DNA of 64,000 nucleotides, from the NCBI RefSeq assembly GCF_014695575.1, contig NZ_JACJOO010000019.1, positions 1 to 64,000 of the forward strand. Direction: 5' to 3'. Both the position numbers and the translations under genes were made by a program. The notes under the pieces are model-generated. The model was not told the origin of the DNA. It did not search any database and saw only the letters and a program-made list of their open reading frames with translations. This document shows positions 44,318 to 53,300 of this stretch, piece by piece (position 1 is the first letter of the stretch; each line of letters opens with the position of its first letter). The stretch comes from Leptolyngbya sp. FACHB-8. Lineage in GTDB: Bacteria > Cyanobacteriota > Cyanobacteriia > Elainellales > Elainellaceae.

Positions 44318-45043
44318 TCAACTCGCATCCAGCCGATTCTCAAAATCCATGTCGCCTTCTTCTTCAAAGCTGGAAACATCGGATTCGTTGAAATCAATGC
44401 TACGGGTGTAGGGGTTGTAGGAGTAGAGATCGCGGTCACTGTAGTAAGTGTGCCCCCAGTAACCCCTGCCGTAATAGCCATAGCTTGGGTAGTAGCCATG
44501 TTCAACCTGAAAGGGATCATGATCTGGACCCGCTAATCCTCCCTGACAATAGGAACAACCTGTGGGATCGGTGCGGCCACAACGGCGTTGAAAGAGAAAA
44601 CCGATTTTGCGATCGCACCCCTTCTCTGCTGTGGGATCTGTACCGGCACTCAGGGGGGCGGCACCCGTGGCTAGAGGGTTTTCTGAAGCTGCCAGAGAAG
44701 CTGTCTCTGGTGAAGCGGCTCCATCGGGTAAGGTTACATGCAGCGTAACAGGCCCCAATTGAAAGGAGCTTTGATCGGCCAACCTGCCCACCGTTACGGA
44801 GCCACTCTTAAGCTGTACCCCAATACCACTCTGATCCGTAATCAGCAATTGCCCATCTTGCTCGGTGATCAGGGCATGATACTCGGCTACTTGAGGATGG
44901 CCGATGACCGCTCGCGAAACGCGCTGCCCGTCCACCATTCCGGGCATCATCGTAAATTCTCGCCCCAGCGCGATCGGAGTTTCCAGGAATGGTTGCTGGC
45001 GTTGCCCAGTAGTGGGGTCGTCCCAGCGCAATTGAATTCGCAC
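44318..45043 (-). CDS. FHA-like domain protein with aromatic C-terminus
   Basis: 241-aa protein. Residues 1-~110 resemble a divergent FHA domain: LGREF, VSRAV, HPQVAEYHALI, DQSGIGVQLKSG, which normally binds phosphothreonine peptides. The rest is low complexity, with a Cys cluster (KGCDRKIGFLFQRRCGRTDP, then CSYCQ) and a Tyr/Gly-rich stretch (SYGYYGRGYWGHTYYSD) before an acidic end. It is the third gene of an operon after a membrane protein and a lipoprotein, with a 5-bp gap to the lipoprotein. Inferred role: a phospho-dependent adaptor with a zinc-like knuckle. Also possible: a surface-associated structural protein. Confidence 0.75.
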   Translation of the reverse strand: MRIQLRWDDPTTGQRQQPFLETPIALGREFTMMPGMVDGQRVSRAVIGHPQVAEYHALITEQDGQLLITDQSGIGVQLKSGSVTVGRLADQSSFQLGPVTLHVTLPDGAASPETASLAASENPLATGAAPLSAGTDPTAEKGCDRKIGFLFQRRCGRTDPTGCSYCQGGLAGPDHDPFQVEHGYYPSYGYYGRGYWGHTYYSDRDLYSYNPYTRSIDFNESDVSSFEEEGDMDFENRLDAS

Positions 45044-45048
45044 AGCCG

Positions 45049-45720
45049 TTAACTCCCTGCACGATGGAGAGCGTAGGCCAAACCCGCTTGCTGCTCTGGG
45101 GTAAGCTCCTTGAAGCCAAAGGGGGCCAGGGCGATCGGCGTTAACGGGTCTTTGGTATATAGCACGGTCTGGTCACTGGCATCTCGCAGGGAGAGTTTGC
45201 CTTCCTTCAGCTTCACTTTGTATACAGAAACCTTATCCGGTGTCTCAATCTCAAATCCGTAATCCCGTTGTTTGACCCGATAAATGTCCTGATCAGAGCC
45301 GGTTTCGAACTTGTAATCTCCATCACTTTGGCGGCGCAGAATATAAAGTTCTTTAGTTTGGTCTGCATTCTCTACCTTCCACTTGTCAGAATCGCTGACA
45401 ATGTAGGCCAAAGCCGTATCAGTGGCGTTTTTGACCTTTACCTTTTGGTTGTCATCTACAGTAAATCGTGCCAGTTCATCACCATTGGCTCCTTCGAGTT
45501 TGGCTCCATCGCTCCGAAACTCCAACGAGAAGGCTTCCGTGCCATCCTCGCGCTTAAACTTTACTTTTACTTTGCTGGCTTGAGGTGCAACTGCTTCGCT
45601 GGAAACCTCTGTTGTAGGAGCTGGCTGTGGGGAGACATTCTGACCGCTACTGCATCCCAAAAATAGCGTCAGCATCAGACCCAACAGGCTATATAGCAAT
45701 ACCCGTAACATCGAACGCAT
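45049..45720 (-). CDS. Lipoprotein
   Basis: 223-aa predicted lipoprotein. An N-terminal signal (LLYSLLGLMLTLFLGCSS) ends in a lipobox LGC, followed by a Pro/Thr/Glu linker and a beta-rich domain of repeating strands (KVKVKFKREDG, FTVDDNQKVKVK, YRVKQRDYGFEIE). The ATG at 45720 has AAGGAG at ideal spacing; the frame is open 13 codons upstream, overlapping the preceding gene by 4 bases (ATGA), but the internal start gives a normal signal peptide. Middle gene of a three-gene operon. Function unknown; probably anchored in a cell-envelope membrane. Confidence 0.8.
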   Translation of the reverse strand: MRSMLRVLLYSLLGLMLTLFLGCSSGQNVSPQPAPTTEVSSEAVAPQASKVKVKFKREDGTEAFSLEFRSDGAKLEGANGDELARFTVDDNQKVKVKNATDTALAYIVSDSDKWKVENADQTKELYILRRQSDGDYKFETGSDQDIYRVKQRDYGFEIETPDKVSVYKVKLKEGKLSLRDASDQTVLYTKDPLTPIALAPFGFKELTPEQQAGLAYALHRAGS

Positions 45721-45755
45721 CAAAAACTCCTTGGCATTGGACGAATGAACCGGAT

Positions 45756-46688
45756 TCACGAGGCTTCCGTCTTGTCATCAGATAAAACTTTGGCAAGATT
45801 CAGGATGTGATAAAGGCTCAAAAACATCAGGGTGATGGCCTGATAAAGTTGCTCCACTTGTACGTCAGGGTTCTCCGGAGGGGGAAGCATTTTTACCCGA
45901 AGATATAGGCTGTTATCCTCCACTTCTAGACGCTTCAAGCTGCAAGTTTTGGGTAATTGGATTGCCTCTCGAGCGGCAGGGGTAAGTACGGGTAAGGCTC
46001 CATATTTTTTCCGGGGTACTCGCAAGGCCAGGGCCAGCTCAAACCCCTTAGATTTTGATTTCGTTTTGTATTTTCGCTTACCGCTGCGTCCACGTTTCCA
46101 GCCTGCGGCCGTCACCCAACTTTCTGTACAGAGCAGCTGAAACCGGGTTCGATCCAATAGCTCTCCTTCTAGCGTGAGCCATTGATCGTCATAGCGTTTC
46201 AGATTCCATCCGGAGCGATGGGGATGGGGTCCATCGAATGTACATTTCTGAATACGGAGTGGAGGGTTGAGGACAAGATGGGTAGAGACGGGAGCCTGCT
46301 TGTCCATATCTCGCACCAACATGGTGAGAAGTTTAGGGAGTAACTGATAGCGGTAGTTGGGGATGTTGATGGCAACGTATTGGCCGCGTTTTCGGCTGGT
46401 GACGATGATGCCGCCGATCAGCCCAATCAGCACGATGACTAAGGCAATTGTCATGGCTGAGCTAAGGCCAGAAGCCACTATTAGGGCGATGAATACGGCG
46501 ATCGCCCCCAAAATACACCCAATCATCCATTGGGTCATTTCTCGTTGCTTCTGTTCAATGGTTTGATCCAGCGCCACCACTCGTTTCAGATCCGAGACAA
46601 TGTGCTGTACCGATGCTTCGGCTTGATATACGGGTGTTTCTCGCAGGCCAACCAGATCATGGTCCTGCACCTCTGTTGTCTTAGCCAT
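45756..46688 (-). CDS. Membrane protein of unknown function
   Basis: About 310-aa protein with two adjacent membrane helices at ~residues 55-100 (MIGCILGAIAVFIALIVASG and ALVIVLIGLIGGIIV). A basic cytoplasmic domain follows, with a Lys/Arg-rich loop (KRGRSGKRKYKTKSKSKG) and mixed beta-strands. The ATG at 46688 (MAKTTEVQDHD) is preferred over a GTG three codons earlier. First gene of the operon with the lipoprotein and FHA-like protein. No family recognised; association with an FHA protein suggests a phosphorylation-linked envelope process. Confidence 0.75.
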   Translation of the reverse strand: MAKTTEVQDHDLVGLRETPVYQAEASVQHIVSDLKRVVALDQTIEQKQREMTQWMIGCILGAIAVFIALIVASGLSSAMTIALVIVLIGLIGGIIVTSRKRGQYVAINIPNYRYQLLPKLLTMLVRDMDKQAPVSTHLVLNPPLRIQKCTFDGPHPHRSGWNLKRYDDQWLTLEGELLDRTRFQLLCTESWVTAAGWKRGRSGKRKYKTKSKSKGFELALALRVPRKKYGALPVLTPAAREAIQLPKTCSLKRLEVEDNSLYLRVKMLPPPENPDVQVEQLYQAITLMFLSLYHILNLAKVLSDDKTEAS

Positions 46689-47017
46689 GCAACCCACTCA
46701 CAACATCAATACGACCGTTTTGCTGAAACGGTGAATGCAGGTCACGATGCCTTGCAAAATCCACAATTTCAGTGGAGCGGTCGAGAACCCTGTCACAAAA
46801 ACAGCCTGTTGTCCTTCGGATCAACCTCCCAATACTCAAAATTCCCCCATGGGGTTAAATCCGGGTTAACAGAAGTCACCTTTGCCTTTACAGTACCTCT
46901 GTAGACCCCCACCCTCCGTCCCCTGAAAACGCCACTTCCCTTCCTTCATAACCCACCGGTATTTTCCGGTTATCCAGAGTAATAATTGTTCATATCGGCC
47001 ATTCAGTGGCAGAGAGT
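46689..47017. other. Intergenic region with divergent promoters
   Basis: About 330 bp between the membrane-protein operon and the divergent glycosyltransferase gene. I see no gene, no hairpin repeat and no clear promoter boxes. Confidence 0.4.
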
Positions 47018-48196
47018 ATGGCTCCTCAGATTGCGTACATTTCCTTTGATATAGTTCCGGCACCAAAGGGAGCCGCTATTCATATTCAAGCCCTGGTACA
47101 GGCTCTGGCTGCTGCTTTTGGGGAGGTGCAGCTGGTGACCATATCACCGAAAGCAGAGGTCATCACCTATCCAGAACGGTGGCCTGGCGTGCAGCATATT
47201 GCCCTCCCGGCCACCGGCCCAACCCTGATTGACCGCGTGATGACCTTCCGTAAGCACCTGCTGGACTGGTGGCAGGGGCAGTTTTTTGATGTAGTGCATT
47301 TCCGCTCTATCTATGAGGGGTTTCCGATTGCGGTGCGTAAGGCAAAACTGGCCCAACATCTGGTCTTTGAGGTGAATGGGTTACCCTCCATTGAGCTGAA
47401 ATATCGGTATCCACGAATTGCGGGCGATCGCGATCTTCAACAGAAATTACGGCAACAGGAAGCCTTTTGCCTGGAAGCGGCAGATCGGGTAATAACCCCC
47501 AGTTCCGTCACTCACACGTATCTACAGCGGCGTGGCACCCCTGCTGAAAAAATTCAGGTGATCCCCAATGGTGTAGATTTAGACATTTTTCATTACCAAC
47601 CGCCCCAATCAACTCCAGAGTTGTCTCCTCTACACTTGCTGTATTTTGGAACAGCCGCTGCCTGGCAGGGGTTGGCGATCGCCCTCCAGGCCCTTAGCTT
47701 GTATCGCCGAGATTACCCTGCTGATCTCAATATTCTGGCCTTGATCCGCCCGTGGCAACGGCGAGACTTGCAGCATTTAATCCACAAGCTCGACTTGGAG
47801 GATGCCGTCCACTTTCGCGAACCGGTTTCCCAATCGGGCGTTGTAACCTGGATGCACGAATCTGACGTAATTCTGGCTCCTCTGATTCTGAATGACCGCA
47901 ATCTGGTGCAGGGATGTTGCCCACTCAAGGTACTGGAGGGAATGGCTTCAGGTACTCCCATTATTACCAGTGATTTGCCCGTGATCCGTGATCTGGGTAA
48001 CCCCGATGAACATTTTCTCGCTGTGCGCCCGGGTTCTCCCAAAGCGATTAAGGATGCTCTTCTCCGTTTGCGGGTGGAACCGGAGTTGCGCCGACGATTG
48101 GCGAGCTCAGCCCGTCAACGCATTGAAGCTCACTACACTTGGGCGCAAACAACCCAACCCTTGATTCAGCTTTACCAGGAGTTGCTGGGAACATAA
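47018..48196 (+). CDS. Glycosyltransferase family 4
   Basis: 392-aa GT-B enzyme. The N-terminal half has PAPKGAAIHIQAL (acceptor-side loop) and the C-terminal half HLLYFGTAAAWQGL, then LKVLEGMASGTPII with the conserved Glu of the E-x7-E motif in GT4. Role: transfer of a sugar from a nucleotide sugar, for surface polysaccharide or glycolipid. The ATG at 47018 is chosen; a GTG four codons upstream is in frame. Convergent with another GT4 gene on the opposite strand; the two share ~25% motif-level similarity and may act in the same pathway. Confidence 0.88.
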   Translation: MAPQIAYISFDIVPAPKGAAIHIQALVQALAAAFGEVQLVTISPKAEVITYPERWPGVQHIALPATGPTLIDRVMTFRKHLLDWWQGQFFDVVHFRSIYEGFPIAVRKAKLAQHLVFEVNGLPSIELKYRYPRIAGDRDLQQKLRQQEAFCLEAADRVITPSSVTHTYLQRRGTPAEKIQVIPNGVDLDIFHYQPPQSTPELSPLHLLYFGTAAAWQGLAIALQALSLYRRDYPADLNILALIRPWQRRDLQHLIHKLDLEDAVHFREPVSQSGVVTWMHESDVILAPLILNDRNLVQGCCPLKVLEGMASGTPIITSDLPVIRDLGNPDEHFLAVRPGSPKAIKDALLRLRVEPELRRRLASSARQRIEAHYTWAQTTQPLIQLYQELLGT

Positions 48197-48203
48197 GACC
48201 TCT

Positions 48204-48246
48204 GGCGTGAACTGTTGAAAGGCTTCGCCTTTCAACAGTTCACGCC
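48204..48246. terminator. Hairpin between convergent glycosyltransferase genes
   Basis: GGCGTGAACTGTTGAAAGGC pairs perfectly with its complement around TTC, eight bases after one stop and 38 bases from the other. Good position for a bidirectional terminator; no T run. Confidence 0.65.
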
Positions 48247-48284
48247 CTCAAAAACCGGTAGAAAGATAGGATTTATGCCATATA

Positions 48285-49460
48285 TCACAGGAGTGGGGTC
48301 AGCAGGTCGTGTAAGTGCGATCGCTCCCGCTCTAAAGTATGACAGCGCAACACGTACTCACGGGCCGATTGCTGTACTTGCTGCTGAATGGCGCGATCCA
48401 GCATTAACCACTCCAGCACGGCTTCTCCCAACTGGGGGAGGTGCGATCGGGGCAGCACAAAACCGTTTTTCCCGTGCTTCAGCACATCGGTAATGCCTCC
48501 GGCATCGCTGGCAATACAACAACGGCCACAGGCCATCGCCTCTAGCAGCGCATTGGGCATCCCCTCCCACAGAGAAGGTTGTAAGTACACATCACAGAGT
48601 TGTAGATGGCGGGCTACCGCTGTCGCATCGGGCAGGTGTCCTGTCACAATCACCCGGTCTGCATTATTGGGTTGATGCATTCGGTAAAGGGATAAATCCG
48701 CTTCTTGGGAAGACCGCACATCACCAATTACCAATAGACAAGCGGGGTAATGTTGCCTGACTACCGTCAATGCCTGCAATAGAAATGACTGTCCCTTCTT
48801 CTCTCGCAATTCCCCGGCGAAGCCCAGCACTACCTCGTTGGACAAAATGCCCAGTGCAGCTCGTAAGTTAGACAAATCTACCCTTACGGCATCGTTGGGT
48901 GGAGCGAATCGCTCGGTGTCAACGGCGTTGGGCAGAACCCTCACATCTTCACGGCGAGTCAGACACTTCACCTTGTGGGCCAGATCTGCACTTACAGCCG
49001 TTACATGGTGAGCCCGTTCCAACGTCCACTGCAACCGGGCAAAGTCTCCGGGGGGAAACAAGTCTCGATCCAGGTCATTACCCCGTACACTGACGAAACT
49101 CAGGCATTGATGCAATTCGGCAAACCAGGCTGCAACAAATCCTCCAGGAAACAGGTAATGGCCCCAAACCCCATCATAGGAATGCTGTCTATGCAGCCCC
49201 TCCAAAAAATTTAAGGTATGGGGAAGGGTGGCATCCCACTGACGATAGCGTCCGATGCGATAAATTTGCGGGCGGTCAGGGCGGCGGGCTAATTCTGGAT
49301 CGGGGGGCAGCACTTCCCCTGCCGGCAGTTGGCGGCTCCACACCACGACATCCACCGCAAACCCCAAATCGCATAGAGATGCACTGATACGCCCGGCACT
49401 GGCAGCCAGGCCACCCATATCGGGAGGATAGCGATCGCACAAAAATAAAAGTCGTGGCAC
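48285..49460 (-). CDS. Glycosyltransferase family 4
   Basis: 391-aa GT-B enzyme. It opens PPDMGGLAASAGR (acceptor loop), contains the nucleotide-sugar-binding GFAGELREKKGQSFL and LLEAMACGRCCIASDAGG with the conserved Glu, as in GT4. The start ATG gives MPRLLFLCDRYPPD, the expected beginning. Substrates unknown; probably cell-surface or exopolysaccharide assembly together with the convergent GT4. Confidence 0.9.
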   Translation of the reverse strand: MPRLLFLCDRYPPDMGGLAASAGRISASLCDLGFAVDVVVWSRQLPAGEVLPPDPELARRPDRPQIYRIGRYRQWDATLPHTLNFLEGLHRQHSYDGVWGHYLFPGGFVAAWFAELHQCLSFVSVRGNDLDRDLFPPGDFARLQWTLERAHHVTAVSADLAHKVKCLTRREDVRVLPNAVDTERFAPPNDAVRVDLSNLRAALGILSNEVVLGFAGELREKKGQSFLLQALTVVRQHYPACLLVIGDVRSSQEADLSLYRMHQPNNADRVIVTGHLPDATAVARHLQLCDVYLQPSLWEGMPNALLEAMACGRCCIASDAGGITDVLKHGKNGFVLPRSHLPQLGEAVLEWLMLDRAIQQQVQQSAREYVLRCHTLERERSHLHDLLTPLL

Positions 49461-49647
49461 GGTGGTTTTTGCTATGGTTTGTAACCCCTGATAGGATTCC
49501 TACTGCTTCTCTTTATACCGAATCTTGCATCAAAGCCTATAGAAGCACGTTTCAAACATGTGGCTGGTTGTTGTGAGAAAGCACCCTCCCTATATTGCTG
49601 CGCCAGGTTTGTTTTCGCATAGAAAACCATCGGTTTTTCATTTCAAT

Positions 49648-49738
49648 AGGACTTACGCGAGTCCTCTATCCGTAGTGTATTTGTGTTGTGGATGGGGTGC
49701 TTCGCACCCCATCCACAACACAAATGCGTAAGTCCTGT
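49648..49738. repeat. Variable-core repeat, family F, copy 4 (complete)
   Basis: AGGACTTACGCGAGTCCTCT ... ATGCGTAAGTCCT flanks the stem TTGTGTTGTGGATGGGGTGC with its complement. The outer AGGACTTACGC/GCGTAAGTCCT is itself an inverted repeat. The gap 49461-49647 holds nothing else recognised. Confidence 0.85.
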
Positions 49739-49810
49739 TCAAAACAGACCCGAATGAAAGCTTCAGGCACGAATACAATAGTCTTACGCTAAAAAGTTAG
49801 CTCCAAGGCC

Positions 49811-50362
49811 ATGGCTCGTCACGTCAACCAAAAGTGTCAACAGTGTGCTGCCCTCGCCGTTGAGGAGGCGATCGCCCTTCATGGTCCTGAGGGTGACAAT
49901 TGCTGGAACCCTGAGAACCGTAATGGCTGGGGGTACGATTGTCATCGCCGCCGCTCCCATTATCGCCATCGAGACGATGACAATCGCACTCGCCGCAGGC
50001 TGCGCAGAGCCGCCAAGCTCAACCCGGGAGGTGTTGCGATCGCTCCGATAGGTGATCCTGACACTCCTCTAGAATTGCTGCCCCCACCCACGACACATTA
50101 CGCAGCGGTCCTGGTGCTATACCGCAATCGCAAAGATTCACCTGTGCATGCGATCGCCGCCGAAATTTGGCAAGGAGACACCAAGATACACACCATTAAA
50201 GCGGTTCACTGTCTCGGGATGCGGGGCAACGAAGTGGCCGACTACATCGAGCAGTTGTTAACGCAACTCCACGAAAGGTTCAAAGTTTCTCGCTTTGAGT
50301 CGGAACCCAAGGAGTTACCTGTGGCAGACTGCCCGCTCACTCCCTGCCCTATGAAGCCCTAG
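49811..50362 (+). CDS. Conserved-looking hypothetical protein with a possible zinc knuckle
   Basis: 183-aa soluble protein, not recognised. Its N-terminal half has four cysteines and several histidines in a zinc-ribbon-like arrangement (QKCQQCAAL, DNCWN, YDCHRRRSHYRH), followed by an Arg-rich stretch. The C-terminal half looks like an alpha/beta fold (YAAVLVLYRNRKDSPVHAIA then EIWQGDTKI, CLGMRGNEVADYIEQLL). Composition and HIP1 content match its neighbours. The downstream repeat and next gene are in the same orientation but 275 bp away. Metal binding is inferred. Confidence 0.65.
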   Translation: MARHVNQKCQQCAALAVEEAIALHGPEGDNCWNPENRNGWGYDCHRRRSHYRHRDDDNRTRRRLRRAAKLNPGGVAIAPIGDPDTPLELLPPPTTHYAAVLVLYRNRKDSPVHAIAAEIWQGDTKIHTIKAVHCLGMRGNEVADYIEQLLTQLHERFKVSRFESEPKELPVADCPLTPCPMKP

Positions 50363-50408
50363 AAACGTGAGGGGCATACATCTTCCCTCCTGACGCCTGG
50401 CGCAAGAC

Positions 50409-50532
50409 AGCAATGCTCATTTTGGAATCCAACCCGAAAATAGCCCGCTAAGACGGGCTATTATTCGGGCTTCAAAGCTGATTCGTGCCCGAAGGGCACG
50501 AATCAGCTTTGAAGCCCATACTGAGAATTGCT
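50409..50532. repeat. Composite repeat, family H, copy 2
   Basis: AGCAATGCTCATTTTGGAAT ... CATACTGAGAATTGCT with hairpin CCCGAAAATAGCCCG kept, and the second hairpin core replaced: TTCGTGCCCGAAGGGCACGA instead of GAGTTCCTGCCC at 39645. Complementarity is kept despite the replacement. Confidence 0.9.
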
Positions 50533-50638
50533 GGGCGCAAGAGGACGATGCGCTTACCCTGGGCGATCGCTATATCATGGTGTAAATGCAAGCTCTTCAC
50601 ATCTAACCCCACGTTGCCGAGGTGATAAAGAAACGGCG

Positions 50639-51295
50639 ATGGTTCAGTTCCCCCGCCTTCAAGCTGCGATCGCCGATCCAGAATCCGCCAATCTGGCCCA
50701 GTTGTGGCGCGAGGTGGAGCAGCAATTGGCGGGTTTAGAGCGAGATGAAAAACTCCGGGCTGCGGGGGAGGCGATCGCTCTACTGGCTGAACTACACTTC
50801 GCCCGGGCTCAGTGGTTACTCAATAATTGGGAGGAGCGATGGAGCGATCGCCCCGAATTTGATGAGGAACCGCTACTGACAGACGATATGTTAGCTGGCT
50901 TCTTGCGGCAAACCATGAGTCTCAACCTGGACGACATCCTGGAAAGCTTCACTCAAACCCGCACTCGTCGCGAACCCGAGGATCCAATTGTCGGTGAAGT
51001 TGAAAAGCAGGCTGTACTAAACTGGCTGGAGCAAGAAACCAAGGCGCAACAAGAGAAGGAACAAGCGTTATCAGTTGCCCATGATGAAAACGTAAGCGAA
51101 TGGATTCAGCTGATCCGCACCTGGCTACAAAAGCATCACACAGGTGCTAATTTCAGCGCATTGGCATGGGATCTACAACAAACGAATCCTCACATGAGCC
51201 TGGTTACTGTTTGGCTTGGCTTACTGCTTGGAGGATTTGCTGTTGAGCCCGTCGGCGATGATTTTTACTCTCAAGACTTTTGGATTAATGGTTAA
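50639..51295 (+). CDS. Hypothetical protein (218 aa)
   Basis: Soluble acidic helical protein, not recognised. Two predicted helices near the N-terminus (LWREVEQQLAGL; LAELHFARAQWLLNNWEERW) and an acidic central part (EPEDPIVGEVEKQ) are followed by a C-terminal amphipathic region (WIQLIRTWLQKHH) and a conserved-looking MSLVTVWLGLLLGGF. The ATG at 50639 (MVQFPRLQAAI) is chosen; the frame is open 37 codons upstream inside the region after the repeat, without a start signal. Function unknown. Confidence 0.65.
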   Translation: MVQFPRLQAAIADPESANLAQLWREVEQQLAGLERDEKLRAAGEAIALLAELHFARAQWLLNNWEERWSDRPEFDEEPLLTDDMLAGFLRQTMSLNLDDILESFTQTRTRREPEDPIVGEVEKQAVLNWLEQETKAQQEKEQALSVAHDENVSEWIQLIRTWLQKHHTGANFSALAWDLQQTNPHMSLVTVWLGLLLGGFAVEPVGDDFYSQDFWING

Positions 51296-51486
51296 TCCTT
51301 TTTCATTCATCGGGCGCGTGTGAAACATAGACTGCATCAAAGCTTTCCGTAAAAATTGGCTAATTAAATACTGTCAAACATCCATCCATTGAAAGACCCC
51401 TTTAGAGGAAACAACTTTACCTTTTAGCGATTGGATTAGCACACATTCAAACGCACATTAGAGGATAGTGAATAGGAGTCTGAATT

Positions 51487-52542
51487 ATGGCAATTGAAGG
51501 GGTCATTTTAGACGTAGACGGCACTCTCGTTGCAAGTAACGACACCCACGCTCAGGCGTGGGTCGCAGCGTTTGCTGCCTTTGGCTACGAAATTCCTTTT
51601 GAACAGGTGCGCCCCATGATGGGTATGGGGGGGGATCAAATTATCCCGCGTTTAGTACCCGGTCTGACCAGCAAGGAAGGGGTTGGCCAACAGATTACTC
51701 AGCACCGCAGAGAGTTGATCGTAAACGAATATAGCAATGCCCTGGCTCCAACCCAGGGGGCTCGGGATCTGGTTCAAAAGCTGCGGGATAATGGCTTGCA
51801 CTTGATCATTGCCAGCTCTGCCAGTGATCAGGAAATGGATGTTTTACTTGATGTTGCGCAGGTAAAGGATTTGGTTCCTGAGATTACTAACTCTAGTGAT
51901 GCGGATGCTACGAAACCTGCTCCGGACATTGTAGAGGCTGCTTTAAACAAGGCTCATCTGCAACCCGATCGCACCGTCATGTTAGGGGATACTCCTTATG
52001 ACATCGAGGCTGCTAACAAAGCAGGCGTCAGTGTGATTGCTCTGCGCTCTGGTGGCTTTGATGATCAACAGCTTCAGGGGGCGATCGCTATCTATGATGA
52101 CCCCGCTGACTTACTGCGCCACTACGAAACTTCCCCGCTTTCCAGCACGGCTCCTACTCCCATCACCCCCGCTGCGAAGCCTGGGGTTTCTGATGAACCT
52201 TCTTTTGGAGCTCCGAGCAACAGTTGGGGTTCCTTCCAGAACCAGCCTGCTGCCTATTTAGAGAATGCTCTGGAATCCGCCCGTTCTTTCTTCAATAAAA
52301 ACCAACCCGTTTTGGTTAACTTGGGATGGGTTTTCCTGGCCCTGATTGGCTTACAACTGGTCTTCACGATTCTGGATGTGGTTAACCATCTTCCACTCAT
52401 TGCGCCTTTCCTTGAGCTTGTTGGGCTGACCTACACAAGCTGGTTTGTCTGGCGTTATTTGCTGAAGGCAAACACCCGTCAGGAGCTTGGTGAGAAGATC
52501 CAGCAGACTAAAGCAGAATTGTTGGGCGATCGCAATCAATAA
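51487..52542 (+). CDS. HAD-family phosphatase fused to a CAAD membrane domain
   Basis: 351-aa fusion. Residues 1-~215 are a HAD hydrolase of the phosphoglycolate-phosphatase/beta-phosphoglucomutase group: motif I DVDGTLVASND, motif II SSASDQ, motif III Lys (ATKPAPD) and motif IV GDTPYDIEAA. A Pro/Ser-rich linker follows. Residues ~255-351 are a CAAD domain with two membrane helices (LGWVFLALIGLQLVFTILDV and FLELVGLTYTSWFVWRYLL), an amphipathic lead-in (AARSFFNK-like) and a C-terminal EL-EKIQQTKAELLG. CAAD domains anchor cyanobacterial proteins, classically some aminoacyl-tRNA synthetases, to thylakoid membranes. Here a soluble phosphatase would be tethered to that membrane. A hairpin terminator follows. 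Confidence 0.88.
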   Translation: MAIEGVILDVDGTLVASNDTHAQAWVAAFAAFGYEIPFEQVRPMMGMGGDQIIPRLVPGLTSKEGVGQQITQHRRELIVNEYSNALAPTQGARDLVQKLRDNGLHLIIASSASDQEMDVLLDVAQVKDLVPEITNSSDADATKPAPDIVEAALNKAHLQPDRTVMLGDTPYDIEAANKAGVSVIALRSGGFDDQQLQGAIAIYDDPADLLRHYETSPLSSTAPTPITPAAKPGVSDEPSFGAPSNSWGSFQNQPAAYLENALESARSFFNKNQPVLVNLGWVFLALIGLQLVFTILDVVNHLPLIAPFLELVGLTYTSWFVWRYLLKANTRQELGEKIQQTKAELLGDRNQ

Positions 52543-52548
52543 ATGACA

Positions 52549-52581
52549 TAGAAAAAGAGCTTCCATTAGGAGGCCCTTTTC
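52549..52581 (+). terminator. Rho-independent-like terminator
   Basis: AAAAGAGCTTCC pairs imperfectly with GGAGGCCCTTTT, ending in TTTT, just after the HAD-CAAD stop. Confidence 0.55.
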
Positions 52582-52664
52582 TGTTTTCTGCCTTGCCACG
52601 CATTGAGCCAGAAGGTTTAATCCTTCATCAGCCACTCCCAAGAAACTCACAGTTTCTCTTGTCT

Positions 52665-52702
52665 ATGAGGTAATGGAGGGTGATCACCCTCCATTACCTC
52701 AT
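52665..52702. repeat. 38-bp perfect palindrome
   Basis: ATGAGGTAATGGAGGGTGAT... is a perfect palindrome centred on TGATCA. It lies in the long gene-free region after the HAD-CAAD gene; no second copy found. Confidence 0.75.
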
Positions 52703-52807
52703 TTGCTCTTAGGAAACACACGTGTGTCCTTGATATTTCGCTGGGTGGAACCCTCACAGCTCTACCCGGTGAGGAACTCACATCTTGCACTTTTCTAAAA
52801 CCGAGAT

Positions 52808-52858
52808 GCAGAAGGGTGATTTCTCCGTTGCTGAGAGACGAAGAAATCACCCTTCTGC
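52808..52858. repeat. Hairpin with a 17-base loop
   Basis: GCAGAAGGGTGATTTCT pairs perfectly with AGAAATCACCCTTCTGC; outer CTAAAAC/GTTTTAG extends the pairing. Confidence 0.75.
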
Positions 52859-53200
52859 GTTTTAGCTCAAGATCTGATGTTATCTACAGCCGAATGTATT
52901 GGTTTATGGTTTATTGGCCGCTACAGCCCAAGCCTGCTCCAATAGAGTTTATTTAGTGTAATTATAGTGTAAGTACTTTTTGAGTCTAATGAGACTATAT
53001 CTGATAAGACATACTCTGGGTTAGCTTAAAAATTCTACTGAGAAAATTTGTGCATAATTCACCTGCTATGTGGATGGTTTACCCACATAGCAAGGGTGGC
53101 ATACATAACAGAGGAATTTTGTTGCTAAAAATCTTCCGAAATTTTGCTCAGTGCTAGAGTTGTAGCTTCTGTGGTTTTCTGTAGCCAGCTTTGTCTGCTA

Positions 53201-53300
53201 CTAGTACGCTGAGGCGGCAATCCATCACCTATGTTTTTGTGTAGGTTGCTTCGCATCCTACACAAAAACATAGGTTGCGAACTTAGGCCACAGCCTACTA
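53201..53300. repeat. Variable-core repeat, family B, copy 3
   Basis: CTAGTACGCTGAGGCGGCAA ... ACTTAGGCCACAGCCTACTA. The core starts CACCTATGTTTTTGTGTAGG, identical to 34744 for the first bases, then diverging (TTGCTTCGCATCC) while keeping the hairpin. Confidence 0.85.
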
